Shown here one piece after another: positions 1-8,354 of a DNA stretch of 64,000 nucleotides. Numbering within the stretch: the first letter of the stretch is position 1; every line of letters starts with the position of its first letter. A program made the position numbers and the translations under genes. Location of the stretch: assembly GCA_028768525.1 (NCBI GenBank), contig CP054837.1, forward strand, positions 3,468,001 through 3,532,000. The letters run 5' to 3'. The stretch comes from Desulfobacter sp. (GTDB taxonomy: Bacteria > Desulfobacterota > Desulfobacteria > Desulfobacterales > Desulfobacteraceae). The notes under the pieces were generated by a model. It saw only the letters and a list, made by a program, of their open reading frames with translations, made no database searches and was not told where the DNA came from.

Positions 1-1
1 T

Positions 2-343
2 CGCCGGTTAAGCGATGAGCTGAAGGCGTCCCTCACCTACGAGGGCATGCCCATTTCCCAGCTGTCTGCTGATGAGGCACAGGAACTTATCGGCCCCGAG
101 GGGTACTTCGGGATCGATAAGACCGCCCAGCGGATTGCGGATTTTGTGCTGGAGGCCGCCGGAGACGATGTCCAGCAATTGAGAGCCGGCCGGGAAGGAA
201 TCTTAAAGGGCTTTGCCGAAGCTGAAAAGGCATGGGGCGGAAAGCTGCCGGATATATCCTATGACACATTGGCCAAGAGCCTGGAAGCCATTGATGAAAA
301 GCTGGGCGGGCTTGGCGAATCCATTGTCGATCTGACGGCATAA
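2..343 (+). CDS. C-terminal part of a DUF5610-like protein (5' end outside window)
   Basis: The frame is open from the first bases of the window, so the gene starts upstream; an internal ATG at 47 is only a possible start. The visible 114 codons end in a helical, Gly/Ala/Glu-rich segment with EAEKAWGGKLPDIS and a terminal LGGLGESI stretch. That pattern resembles the end of the DUF5610 family, often annotated 'hydrogenase-4 component G' in Desulfobacterota. The family match is from memory. No catalytic motif is visible and the role is unknown. It is followed by a gene-poor stretch and is not obviously linked to the corrinoid genes. Confidence 0.6.
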   Translation, partial: RRLSDELKASLTYEGMPISQLSADEAQELIGPEGYFGIDKTAQRIADFVLEAAGDDVQQLRAGREGILKGFAEAEKAWGGKLPDISYDTLAKSLEAIDEKLGGLGESIVDLTA

Positions 344-679
344 AAATTTTAGCAAACACCTGGGAAAGCAAACTCTCTGCCTTGGGTACGGCCCGTATCA
401 TTCACGGCATCCCCAACCGTAATGCTGCGCTTCATGATTTTTCAAAATTGGTGGCGGCCAGGGAAGCACCCATAAGCGATCACACCCTGGATTTGCATCA
501 ATTTCATGGTTTTTCCTCTTTCAATATATTAAATTTAAAGTGAGTTTTGTTTATAAATTTGATATTTATAATACGGGGGAGGGGCATGTTTCTCTATAGG
601 CGATCCCTTGATCCGTATACTTAATGGTTTTCCTGTCAGCACCTCCTGATTTTTAAATGATTGGACAAAAAACAAGTTC
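344..679. other. gene-poor stretch with an open frame lacking a good start
   Basis: No convincing gene is seen. One frame on the plus strand stays open from before the preceding stop codon to TGA at 541-543 (it reads ...LGTARIIHGIPNRNAALHD...). It has no ATG or visible ribosome-binding site, only an internal TTG. It may be a decayed gene end or a frameshifted tail of the preceding gene. The last 140 bases are AT-rich and probably hold the promoter of the PAS gene. No clear terminator hairpin was found. Confidence 0.3.
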
Positions 680-1372
680 TTGGACATGCAGACGAAATCA
701 AAAAAATCATCTGGCCAACTGGTAAAAAGAATTAAAGAGTTGGAAGATATGATGGCGTTGGGCAAAAATCTTTTCAAGAATGTTTTAAACTATATTCCGG
801 ATCTTATTTTCATTAAAGATGAAAAACATAGATGGATATTTCTTAACGATGCGTTTTGCAATGCCGTGGGACAGAACCGGGAAGACCTGATTGGTAAAAC
901 CGATTTTGATTTGCACACAAAAGAGCAGGCCCAAATTTTCTGGGAAAAGGATGATTTAGTATTTGAATCCAATGAAACAAACATCAATGAAGAATCGTAT
1001 ATCAATTCCAAGGGCGAAAAACGCATCATTTTGACAAGTAAAGCTTCTTTTACAAGTGAAAGCGGTAAAAAATATCTGATAGGCGTCTCCCACGATATTA
1101 CCGAAAGAAAGCAGGCTGAAGATGAACGTGAACGGGTGATTTACGAATTACAAGAGGCCTTGGCAAGGGTAAAAACATTATCCGGATTGTTGCCGATTTG
1201 TTCGTCATGCAAAAAAATCAGGGACGATGAAGGTTATTGGAACAGTTTGGAAAGCTATATTGAAGAAAATACCGAAGCAATGTTCAGCCATGGCCTTTGT
1301 ATGGAGTGCTCGGATGAACTCTATGGCGACAAGGCCTGGTATATCAAGTCCAAAAATAAAAAGAAAACCTAG
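680..1372 (+). CDS. PAS-domain sensor protein with C-terminal Cys4 module
   Basis: A cytoplasmic protein of 230 residues with no membrane segment. A PAS fold covers about residues 30-148 (DLIFIKDEKHRWIFLNDAF; ends with the PAC-like GVSHDITERKQAE), followed by a coiled coil at about 143-168. The C-terminal module carries Cys174-x2-Cys177 and Cys207-x2-Cys210 (PICSSCKKIRDDEGYW ... SHGLCMEC), a probable zinc site common at the end of PAS proteins and response regulators in Desulfobacterota. There is no histidine kinase or cyclase domain, so the output is unknown. The start is TTG at 680 or the nearby ATG at 686; neither has a strong ribosome-binding site. It lies directly upstream of a cobalamin riboswitch, and a related protein at 34995 does the same. 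Confidence 0.8.
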   Translation: MDMQTKSKKSSGQLVKRIKELEDMMALGKNLFKNVLNYIPDLIFIKDEKHRWIFLNDAFCNAVGQNREDLIGKTDFDLHTKEQAQIFWEKDDLVFESNETNINEESYINSKGEKRIILTSKASFTSESGKKYLIGVSHDITERKQAEDERERVIYELQEALARVKTLSGLLPICSSCKKIRDDEGYWNSLESYIEENTEAMFSHGLCMECSDELYGDKAWYIKSKNKKKT

Positions 1373-1449
1373 CGGGCAATTATAGGGGGGCTGGGATTGG
1401 CCAGCCGTCCGGCCCAGTGGAAGAAGAGACACGGGGGCCGGATTTTTAC

Positions 1450-1478
1450 TTGACAATTGTCCCTCAGTTTTGAATAAC
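1450..1478 (+). promoter_or_regulatory. sigma-70 promoter of corrinoid locus A
   Basis: TTGACA at 1450-1455 is followed after 17 bases by AATAAC at 1473-1478. The riboswitch aptamer begins a few bases downstream, as expected for a riboswitch leader. Confidence 0.55.
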
Positions 1479-1483
1479 GGATT

Positions 1484-1650
1484 CGTTCAGGTGCCTGTTG
1501 GGCATAATAGGGAACCCTGTGAAATTCAGGGACGGACCCGCCGCTGTAACCGGGGACAAGAGCTGCATGAACCACTGTGGGGTAACATACCATGGGAAGG
1601 GGCAGCTTGGAGGACGATCCGGAAGTCAGAAGACCTGCCTGGAACTTTAG
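1484..1650 (+). ncRNA. cobalamin riboswitch (locus A)
   Basis: It has the conserved B12-aptamer elements in order: GTTCAGGTGCC at the 5' side, GGGAA followed by a GTGAAATTC segment, the B12 box core CCGCCGCTGTAACCGGGGAC, and the 3' closing segment GTCAGAAGACCTGCC near 1626-1640. A strong terminator hairpin with a U run follows at 1703, so adenosylcobalamin binding is expected to stop transcription before the BtuF-CbiZ gene. This is the first of four copies in the window. Confidence 0.95.
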
Positions 1651-1702
1651 GGCTGTTTACCGTGGTAAAGGGGCGGCCGCCGATCTTGGAGAAAAAAAGG
1701 GG

Positions 1703-1740
1703 ATCCCCGGATCAAGCATGATTGGTCCGGGGATTTTTAT
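1703..1740 (+). terminator. expression-platform terminator of riboswitch A
   Basis: A perfect 9-base stem, ATCCCCGGA (1703-1711) with TCCGGGGAT (1726-1734), is followed by TTTTTAT. It lies between the aptamer and the first structural gene. Near-identical stems follow the other three riboswitches. Confidence 0.9.
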
Positions 1741-1787
1741 TTTGCGCCGGGCCGGTCTCATCATTCTGCCAATGAAAGGAATGTTTG

Positions 1788-3842
1788 ATGGACCTGCGTT
1801 TGAATATATGCCGCCAAAAGGGCGGCGTTTTTCAGGCCTTTTTACTGCTTCTGATTCTCCTGGGCCTGGCCGTTGCCGGGCCGGGCCGGGCCGCTGAGAT
1901 CAGGGACAGCCTGGACAATATTGTTCAACTGAATCACCCCCCTGAAAGAATTGTCAGCCTGGTGCCCTCTGCCTCGGAGATCCTGGTGGCCATCGGCGCC
2001 GGGGACCGGCTGGCCGGGGCCACCTACCACGACCTCACCCTGAAGGGGGCGGCCGGGCGGGGGCTGGCCGGCGGATTTTTTAATCCCTCCCCTGCCCATA
2101 TCAAGGGCTTGAATCCGGATTTTCTCATCCTTTCCCCCCTTCACAGGGAGATGGCCCAAGAGTTCAGGGACGCCGGCATCCCGGTGTTCTTTTATGCAAC
2201 CGGACGGCTGGATGATGCCTGGGACCTGATGGCCCGGCTGGGAGAAATTGCGGGGCAACAGGCCGAAGCTGCCGCCCTGATCAAAAAGAACAAAGAAGAA
2301 CTGGCCCATATCCGGGCCAAGCTGGACAAGGCCGGTGCTGTTCCCAAACGGGTGATCCGCCTCATGGGCCGGGACCGGGTCATGACCCCGGGCAAAGGGT
2401 CCTTCCAGAATGATATGATCCGGGCGGCCGGCGGCATTGCACCGGATTTTACGGCGCCGGGTAAAATCGTGGACGTGACCCTGGCCCAGTGGCGGGCCTT
2501 TGATCCGGAGGTCATTTACGGGTGTGAGCCGGACCGGGCCGTGGCAGAAAGATTCTTTTCAACGCCCGGGTGGAAGGATGTCTCCGCCGTAAAGAACGGC
2601 CGCATCTATTACCTGCCCTGCGATTTAACCTGCCGGGCCTCTGCCAGGACCTCCTCTTTTGTGGCCGGGCTGGCCTCCATGATTTACACCCACGAATTCG
2701 CCGATGAAAAGAATTTCGTCCACCCGGTGGCCGGGATTGACCGGCGGCCCCTTCCTCCGGCGTCCGGCAAGGATCCGGCCGGGGAGCTGGACTATGTGGC
2801 GGCGGCCGCCATTGTCCGCTCGACGATTTTGGATTTTCAGAACAAGACCCTGGTCATTGACCTGAAACGGCCCATGGCCGTGGTGTCCACCCTGGAGGGA
2901 CTCCGGGAGGATATCATTACCGTGGGCAACCATTACTCCCCGCCCCCCACCTGGCTCCCGGGCCACACCCGGTCCATTGAGGAGAACCGCAGCGACATCC
3001 TCAGGGCCATCGGCCGGAAAAAGGAGAATACAGCCTTTCTCATGACAGGGGCGGACATGGACCATATCTCCGTCAATACGGTTTCCTTTAAGGAGATGAA
3101 GGTCACGGCCCTGGTCACGGCCGGGGTGGTTTCCAATGCCATGCGCATGGCCGAGGACACCGGGCTCTGGTATGAACCGGGCACCATCAACATCATCATC
3201 ATGACCAATATGACGCTCAGCCCCCGGGCCATGACCCGGGCCGTTATAACGGCCACGGAAGCCAAGAGCGCCGCCCTCCAGGATCTGGACATCCGGTCCG
3301 CCTATACCGGCCGGACCAACATGGCCACGGGCACGGGCACGGACAATGTCCTGGTGGTCCAGGGGGAGGGCACCCCCATCGACAATGCCGGGGGCCACAG
3401 CAAGATGGGGGAACTCATCGCCAGGGCCGTCAACGCCGGGGTGAAAAAGGCCATTGAGAATCAGAACGGCCTGGTTGCCGGCCGCCATATTGTCCAGCGG
3501 CTCAAGGACCGCAAAATCAGTATCTATCAGCTGACCTCGGGGGCCCAGTGCGACTGCCGGGAGAAGAAAAGCGAATTTTCCGCCATGGTGGAGCACCTCC
3601 TGCTCAACCCCGAGTATGCAGGCTTTCTGGAAGCGGCCCTCAGCCTCTCCGATGCCTGGGAAAAGGGGCAGATAAAGAATTTAACATCCTTTGACCGCTG
3701 GTGCGCCCAGGTGGCCGCCAGGATCGCCGGCCGGGAGGGTGTCAGGGTGGAATCCCTGGTTACGGACAAGGCGATTCCCCCGGTGATCCGCAAGGCCCTG
3801 GATGCGGTGATGACCGGGGCCAGAATCCGCATGGGAGAATAA
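1788..3842 (+). CDS. cbiZ: exported BtuF-like binding domain fused to CbiZ adenosylcobinamide amidohydrolase
   Basis: A 684-residue two-domain protein. After an N-terminal hydrophobic signal segment (about 15-35), residues 40-330 match the BtuF/FecB periplasmic corrinoid-binding fold (RIVSLVPSASEILVAIGAG). Residues 345-555 match CbiZ, which cleaves the aminopropanol amide of adenosylcobinamide to give adenosylcobyric acid (STLEGLRED, VTALVTAGVVSNAMR, GTINIIIMTN, ATEAKSAAL, ATGTGTDNVLVV, GGHSKMGELI). A 130-residue C-terminal extension follows. The ATG at 1788 has AAAGGA 7 bases upstream and is preferred over TTG at 1785. The signal sequence puts an amidohydrolase normally found in the cytoplasm on the outside of the inner membrane. 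A paralogue lies at 27525-29531. Confidence 0.92.
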   Translation: MDLRLNICRQKGGVFQAFLLLLILLGLAVAGPGRAAEIRDSLDNIVQLNHPPERIVSLVPSASEILVAIGAGDRLAGATYHDLTLKGAAGRGLAGGFFNPSPAHIKGLNPDFLILSPLHREMAQEFRDAGIPVFFYATGRLDDAWDLMARLGEIAGQQAEAAALIKKNKEELAHIRAKLDKAGAVPKRVIRLMGRDRVMTPGKGSFQNDMIRAAGGIAPDFTAPGKIVDVTLAQWRAFDPEVIYGCEPDRAVAERFFSTPGWKDVSAVKNGRIYYLPCDLTCRASARTSSFVAGLASMIYTHEFADEKNFVHPVAGIDRRPLPPASGKDPAGELDYVAAAAIVRSTILDFQNKTLVIDLKRPMAVVSTLEGLREDIITVGNHYSPPPTWLPGHTRSIEENRSDILRAIGRKKENTAFLMTGADMDHISVNTVSFKEMKVTALVTAGVVSNAMRMAEDTGLWYEPGTINIIIMTNMTLSPRAMTRAVITATEAKSAALQDLDIRSAYTGRTNMATGTGTDNVLVVQGEGTPIDNAGGHSKMGELIARAVNAGVKKAIENQNGLVAGRHIVQRLKDRKISIYQLTSGAQCDCREKKSEFSAMVEHLLLNPEYAGFLEAALSLSDAWEKGQIKNLTSFDRWCAQVAARIAGREGVRVESLVTDKAIPPVIRKALDAVMTGARIRMGE

Positions 3843-3846
3843 TAAA

Positions 3847-4707
3847 ATGAAAAAAAGTTTAACCGGTATCATCTGTTTGACCCTGACCGTCTTCCTGGCG
3901 GCCGCCTCCGGCCGGGCGGAAGAACCGCCGGCCCGGCGGGTGGTTTCCCTCTCCCCCATTATCACGGAGACCATTTACCTGCTGGGGGCCCAGGATGCCC
4001 TGCTGGCCAACACCAGCTATTGCAATGTGCCCCCCGAGGCAGCGGAAAAGGAAAAGATCGGCTCGGTGACCCATGTGAATGTGGAAAAGATCATCAGCCT
4101 CTCCCCGGACCTGGTCATCACCTCGGCCCTGACCCGGGAAAAGCAGATTATCATCCTTAAAAAACAGGGGATCCGGGTCATGGAAATCAAGAATCCCAAA
4201 ACCTTTGATCAGATGTGCGATCTCACCCGCCAGATCGGCCGGGCCCTGGGCAGGTCCGGGGAAGCCGACAATATAACCGCCGGGGCCGGAGACCGGGTGG
4301 CGGCCATCCGGGACCGGGTGGCGGGACTCCCCCCCCGCCGGGTCTTTATCCAGATCGGGCTCAAGCCCCTGCACACGGTGAATAAGGAGCTGTTCATCAA
4401 TGAATTCATCCGCCTCTCCAACGGGGTCAATATCGCCCAAGACCAGCCCTCGGGGATATACAGCCGGGAGCAGGTGATAAAGGAGAATCCCGATGTGATT
4501 CTGGTGGCCACCATGGGCAGTTCCAAAAAGGCGGCGGTGCAGGAAAAGAAGCGATGGATGGGCTTTGCCTCCCTGAGGGCCGGGAGCAACAATGAGATCC
4601 ATGTCCTGGACCCCGAACTCATCTGCAGCCCCACACCCGTCAGCTTTGCCCAGGGCCTGGCCCGGGTGGCATCACTCATCCATCCCGAGGAACACAATGG
4701 CCAATAA
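3847..4707 (+). CDS. btuF: periplasmic corrinoid-binding protein, BtuF-like
   Basis: A 286-residue exported protein with a signal peptide (KKSLTGIICLTLTVFLAAA, cut near ASGRAEE) and one BtuF/FhuD-type binding fold (RRVVSLSPIITETIYLLGA; DLVITSALTREKQ; NPDVILVATMG). It is expected to bind corrinoids in the periplasm and deliver them to the BtuCD-like transporter encoded next. It starts 4 bases after the BtuF-CbiZ gene and its 3' end overlaps btuC by 11 bases, so it is part of the same riboswitch-controlled operon. Substrate is inferred from family and context; a siderophore is the main alternative but does not fit the riboswitch. Confidence 0.9.
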   Translation: MKKSLTGIICLTLTVFLAAASGRAEEPPARRVVSLSPIITETIYLLGAQDALLANTSYCNVPPEAAEKEKIGSVTHVNVEKIISLSPDLVITSALTREKQIIILKKQGIRVMEIKNPKTFDQMCDLTRQIGRALGRSGEADNITAGAGDRVAAIRDRVAGLPPRRVFIQIGLKPLHTVNKELFINEFIRLSNGVNIAQDQPSGIYSREQVIKENPDVILVATMGSSKKAAVQEKKRWMGFASLRAGSNNEIHVLDPELICSPTPVSFAQGLARVASLIHPEEHNGQ

Positions 4708-5704
4708 ACCCGCATCCTGGACCCTGGTGACGGTGCTGCTTTTGATCCTCCTGGCCCTGGCCGCCGGCATCTCCCTTTCCGTGGGGGCCGCCGGCATCAG
4801 GGTGGCCGAGATTCCCGGTATCCTCATGGCCGGCCCGGGCAGCGCCGAATACGGCATCCTCACCGGCATCCGCCTGCCCAGGACCCTGCTGGGCCTGGCC
4901 ATGGGCGGGGCCTTAGCCCTGGCCGGCACCCTGCTCCAGGGCATGTTTAAAAATCCCTTGGTGGAACCCTACACCTTGGGGATCTCCGGGGGGGCCTCCC
5001 TGGGGATCTGTGTGAATATCCTTTTAAAGCTTTACACCCATATGGGCATCATTGCCTATCCCCTTTCCGGCTTTGCCGGGGCCAGCCTGGTGATCATCCT
5101 GGTTTACGGCCTTAACCGCCGGACCCGGTATATCAAATCCAACCGGATGCTGCTGACAGGGGTGATGATCTCCTATGTGGCCTCCTCCCTGGTCATGCTG
5201 CTCATGGCCCTGGCCGAAAGCGACGACCTCCAGAACATCGTGCTCTGGATCATGGGCTCCCTGGACGAGCCCGACATGGACCTCATCCTCCTGGCCCTGG
5301 GCGGTTCCATCGGGGGGCTCTTTCTCTCCTATTTTTTCTGCCGGGACCTCAACGGCCTCCTCCTGGGAGAGGAGGAGGCGGCCAGCCTGGGAGTGAATAC
5401 CTCCAGGACCAAAAAAGGGGTGTTTTTCATTGCCTCTTTTCTCACGGGGCTGTCGGTCTCCGTGGCCGGGGTGATCATGTTTGTGGGGCTGATTGTTCCC
5501 CATTTCATGCGCATGGTCACCGGTCCCGACCACCGGATCCTCCTGGTGGCCTCATACCTCGGCGGTGCCGTATTCCTAATGCTCTGCGATGTCCTGGCCC
5601 GGACCGTCATCGCCCCCCTGGAACTGCCCGTGGGGGTGATCACCGGTATCATCGGCGGGGTGGTCTTCATCTGGGCCATTTCCAGGAAAAAGGGGGAAAT
5701 ATGA
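4697..5704 (+). CDS. btuC: FecCD/BtuC-family ABC permease
   Basis: A polytopic inner-membrane protein of 335 residues with about ten membrane segments. Family landmarks are GIRLPRTLLGLAMGGALALAG, the NPLVEPYTLGISGGASLG segment, and the cytoplasmic coupling region GEEEAASLGVN, plus FVGLIVPHFMRM near the C-terminus. It forms the channel of the corrinoid importer with the ATPase at 5701. I chose the ATG at 4697, inside the end of btuF, because upstream in-frame sequence reads as out-of-frame btuF. The stop overlaps the next start as ATGA, indicating translational coupling. Confidence 0.93.
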   Translation: MANKPASWTLVTVLLLILLALAAGISLSVGAAGIRVAEIPGILMAGPGSAEYGILTGIRLPRTLLGLAMGGALALAGTLLQGMFKNPLVEPYTLGISGGASLGICVNILLKLYTHMGIIAYPLSGFAGASLVIILVYGLNRRTRYIKSNRMLLTGVMISYVASSLVMLLMALAESDDLQNIVLWIMGSLDEPDMDLILLALGGSIGGLFLSYFFCRDLNGLLLGEEEAASLGVNTSRTKKGVFFIASFLTGLSVSVAGVIMFVGLIVPHFMRMVTGPDHRILLVASYLGGAVFLMLCDVLARTVIAPLELPVGVITGIIGGVVFIWAISRKKGEI

Positions 5705-6519
5705 GCCCCGTATTGGCGGTTGAAAACCTGGACCTGGCCTTCGGCCCCCGCCGGATCCTGAACAATATCAGTTTTGACCTTAACCCGGGGGAAATCGTCT
5801 CCATCATCGGGCCCAACGGGGCCGGCAAGACCAGCCTGGTCAGGGCGGTGTCCAAACAGCTTGACCCCGCTGCCGGCAGCATCCGCCTCATGGGCCGGGA
5901 TATCCGGTCCCTGGACAACGCCGGCCTGGCCCGGCAGATGGCCGTGGTCCGCCAGACCCTGGATCCCCTGGCCATGGAGGTGGAAGCCTATGTGCTTCTA
6001 GGGCGGCTCCCCTTTTTCAAGCCCCTTCAGTTTTTTGACACCAAAGGGGACAGGGAACTGGCCCGCAAATATATGGACGTCACCGGCATCGGTCACCTCG
6101 CCGGTTCCTCCATGGACCGGATCTCAGGGGGCGAGCGCCAGCTGGCCGCCCTGGCCCGGGCCCTGACCCAGGAACCGGCCCTTCTGGTGCTGGATGAGCC
6201 CACTGCCCACCTGGACATCACCCATTCGGCAAAGATCCTGGAATTGATCTCCGGGCTGAGGCATGCCCTGGGACTCACCGTGCTCATGGTCATCCACGAC
6301 CTTAACCTGGCGGCGGAATACTCCGACCGTCTGGTGCTGGTGAGCAGGGATACAGGCAGCCTCCATGCCGTGGGCACCCCGGAGGCGGTGCTGACCCGGG
6401 AGAATATCCGGGCCGTCTACCATACCCGGGTGGAAACCGCCCAAAACCCGGTGTCCGGCAAACCCTGTATTTTTCTGGCCCGGGACAACACCCCGCCGGT
6501 TAAGACGAAAGGAGAATGA
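5701..6519 (+). CDS. btuD: ABC transporter ATP-binding protein, BtuD/FhuC-like
   Basis: A 272-residue ATPase of the FepC/BtuD class. Walker A is GPNGAGKTS (about 37-45), the signature is SGGERQ (142-147), Walker B is LLVLDEP (161-167), and the H-loop is MVIHDLNLA. It powers the importer together with the permease (ATGA overlap upstream). The last 40 residues show no extra domain, unlike the second ATPase at 33076. The next gene follows after one base. Confidence 0.95.
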   Translation: MSPVLAVENLDLAFGPRRILNNISFDLNPGEIVSIIGPNGAGKTSLVRAVSKQLDPAAGSIRLMGRDIRSLDNAGLARQMAVVRQTLDPLAMEVEAYVLLGRLPFFKPLQFFDTKGDRELARKYMDVTGIGHLAGSSMDRISGGERQLAALARALTQEPALLVLDEPTAHLDITHSAKILELISGLRHALGLTVLMVIHDLNLAAEYSDRLVLVSRDTGSLHAVGTPEAVLTRENIRAVYHTRVETAQNPVSGKPCIFLARDNTPPVKTKGE

Positions 6520-6520
6520 T

Positions 6521-7327
6521 ATGGAATTAAAATCCCTGGTCCTGGGACTGGTCATGTCCATGGGGGCCTTTGCCCTGAAAAGCGGGGCCGGCATGGGCTA
6601 TCTCATGGCCGACGGCCGGAAGTGGCCGGTGCAGGCCGGCCGCACCCTGGCCTTTGCCGCCGGATACGGGGCGGTTTTCCTCCTCTCCTGGGGGATTCTT
6701 TCCCATGTGGACCTCACCGCCCACCTGGCGGATTTCACCCTGCTGTTTAAATCCGGAATGACCCTCCACCTCATCCTGGCCGTCCTGGTCATGGCCTGGG
6801 GGGCGGGGCTCCTTGGGGCCGCCGGAAAGGGGGGGGATGAGGGTCAAATACCCGGGCCGCCTGATGCTCAGCCATCTAATGCCCGGCCGACCAAAGCTTG
6901 GCCCTCAAGGGCCCGGCCCTCCCGGGCCTGGATGGCCCTGGCCGTTCCCTGTCCGGTATGCTTTGCCGTGATTCTGCTCAGTTCCGGGTTCCTGGCCGCC
7001 CTCTACCCGGGGCAGACCCGGGTATTTATCTGGCTCTATCTCGGGTTCGTTTCTTCCGCCATCGGGGCGGCCCTCCTGGTATCCCGGGCCGCCCGGGGCC
7101 GGGCCGAAAACCTGCTGGGCACCATCATGGTCTATATTTCAGGATACTTCATCCTTTCGGTGCTTCTGGTGCCCCAGTGGGCGGACCTGGGACGGATTTA
7201 CCGGATCAGCCTCTCCCATTCAGTTGGGGCGGCGGGGCCGGCCGTTTCATGGGCCGGACTTGTGATACTCATTTTACTGGCATTCTGCCTGGGATTTTTC
7301 CGGGCGCCTGAAAAGGAACTCATTTAA
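6521..7327 (+). CDS. DUF2162-like integral membrane protein
   Basis: A polytopic protein of 268 residues with about six to seven hydrophobic segments. Its N-terminus (MELKSLVLGLVMSMGAFALKSGAGMGY) and the PCPVCFAVILLSSGFLAALYP segment match the paralogue at 22886-23635 (LPCPVCATVILLNLTLALSL). This looks like DUF2162, a putative transporter family found beside CobN, ExbB-like and DUF2149 genes. The conserved Cys-Pro-x-Cys inside a membrane segment could bind a metal or thiol; this is inference. An odd insert at about residues 112-138 consists of repeated RP-[ST]-x-A units and is absent from the paralogue. Confidence 0.7.
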   Translation: MELKSLVLGLVMSMGAFALKSGAGMGYLMADGRKWPVQAGRTLAFAAGYGAVFLLSWGILSHVDLTAHLADFTLLFKSGMTLHLILAVLVMAWGAGLLGAAGKGGDEGQIPGPPDAQPSNARPTKAWPSRARPSRAWMALAVPCPVCFAVILLSSGFLAALYPGQTRVFIWLYLGFVSSAIGAALLVSRAARGRAENLLGTIMVYISGYFILSVLLVPQWADLGRIYRISLSHSVGAAGPAVSWAGLVILILLAFCLGFFRAPEKELI

Positions 7328-8017
7328 ATGCAGATACTCGCCCTTTTAAAAACCTTTATCTATCTCATCGCCTCATCCCTTTTTCTCCCGGTGCTGGCAA
7401 TCCTCTCCTGCCTCTTTGTCTGGATGGTTATCCATGCCGGGGGATTTTTCCGGCAGTGGCTGGGCCGCCGCCGGCTTGCAAAAACAGACTGCCTGCCCCA
7501 AAAAATTATGGCGGGCGAAGCCGAATCCTGTCTGCCGCCCCGGGTCAGCCGGGCGGCCCGGGCCATTGCAAAAGACCCGGAGCCGGTGCGGGTGACCAAC
7601 CTTTTGAGGGACACGGAGCACGGGATGTGGAAATCCCTGGATCCCTTGAAAATCATCATCCGGGTGGGGCCGGGGCTGGGCCTCATCGGCACCCTCATCC
7701 CCATGGGAACCGGCCTGGCCTCCCTGGGCCAGGGGGATTTAAGCCAGTTGAGCCGGGACCTGGTGGTGGCCTTTACCACCACGGTGGTGGGCATGGCCCT
7801 GGGGCTGGCCGCCTACTGCCTGTTCACGGTGCAGCGGCGGTGGGTGGAGCAGGATGTGAAAAATATCCAGCTGGCCGCAGAACTGCTGGCATCGGGTGCC
7901 GCCGCTGAAGCAAACGCCGCAAACCCAGCCAAAGCAGCGAATGCAGGCAAAGCACCGAAAGCGGGGACCGGGGAACGCCGACCCGGAAAACCGGAGAACG
8001 CAAATGCGATATCTTAA
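7328..8017 (+). CDS. MotA/TolQ/ExbB-family proton channel protein
   Basis: A 229-residue inner-membrane protein with an N-terminal membrane segment (FIYLIASSLFLPVLAILSCLFVWMVI) and the family pair of segments at about 114-175 (GPGLGLIGTLIPMGTGLASLG ... VVAFTTTVVGMALGLAAYCLF, split here). With the following DUF2149 protein it probably forms an ExbBD-like motor using the proton gradient. The last 35 residues are an Ala/Asn/Lys-rich low-complexity tail that overlaps the next gene by 14 bases. The paralogue at 22248 lacks this tail. Its partner is more likely the membrane-anchored CobN-like protein than TonB, because a separate TonB system is encoded at 36076-41493. Confidence 0.85.
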   Translation: MQILALLKTFIYLIASSLFLPVLAILSCLFVWMVIHAGGFFRQWLGRRRLAKTDCLPQKIMAGEAESCLPPRVSRAARAIAKDPEPVRVTNLLRDTEHGMWKSLDPLKIIIRVGPGLGLIGTLIPMGTGLASLGQGDLSQLSRDLVVAFTTTVVGMALGLAAYCLFTVQRRWVEQDVKNIQLAAELLASGAAAEANAANPAKAANAGKAPKAGTGERRPGKPENANAIS

Positions 8018-8354
8018 GCCGGCCCAGGACAGGGGCAGCGGACTCTCGGACAACGATCCCCTCAGCGGGGTGGCCAACCTCTTCGACCTGGGGCTGGTGT
8101 TCATCGTGGGACTGCTCATCGCTTTATTCGGGGCCTACCACCTGGAAGACCTGCTGTCGGAGAACTCCGAATTCACCATGGTCAAGCAGAACCAGGACGG
8201 CACCATGGAAATCATCGCTAAAAAGGGAAAGAAAATCGACGCCATGCGGGTGACCGAGGAAAAGGCCAAGGGCCGTGGCCAGCGCCTGGGCACCGCCTAT
8301 AAGCTGGCTGACGGATCAATGATTTATATACCGGATACTGCCCATGAAAACTAA
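8004..8354 (+). CDS. DUF2149 protein (ExbD-like partner)
   Basis: A 116-residue protein with one membrane helix (NLFDLGLVFIVGLLIALFGA) and a small extracytoplasmic domain ending in YKLADGSMIYIPD. This matches DUF2149. Size and topology resemble ExbD, which fits its place after the ExbB-like gene. The ATG at 8004 has GGAG 7 bases upstream and is preferred over upstream in-frame ATGs inside the previous gene. The end overlaps the CobN-like gene start by 11 bases. A close paralogue is at 21886-22251. Confidence 0.85.
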   Translation: MRYLKPAQDRGSGLSDNDPLSGVANLFDLGLVFIVGLLIALFGAYHLEDLLSENSEFTMVKQNQDGTMEIIAKKGKKIDAMRVTEEKAKGRGQRLGTAYKLADGSMIYIPDTAHEN

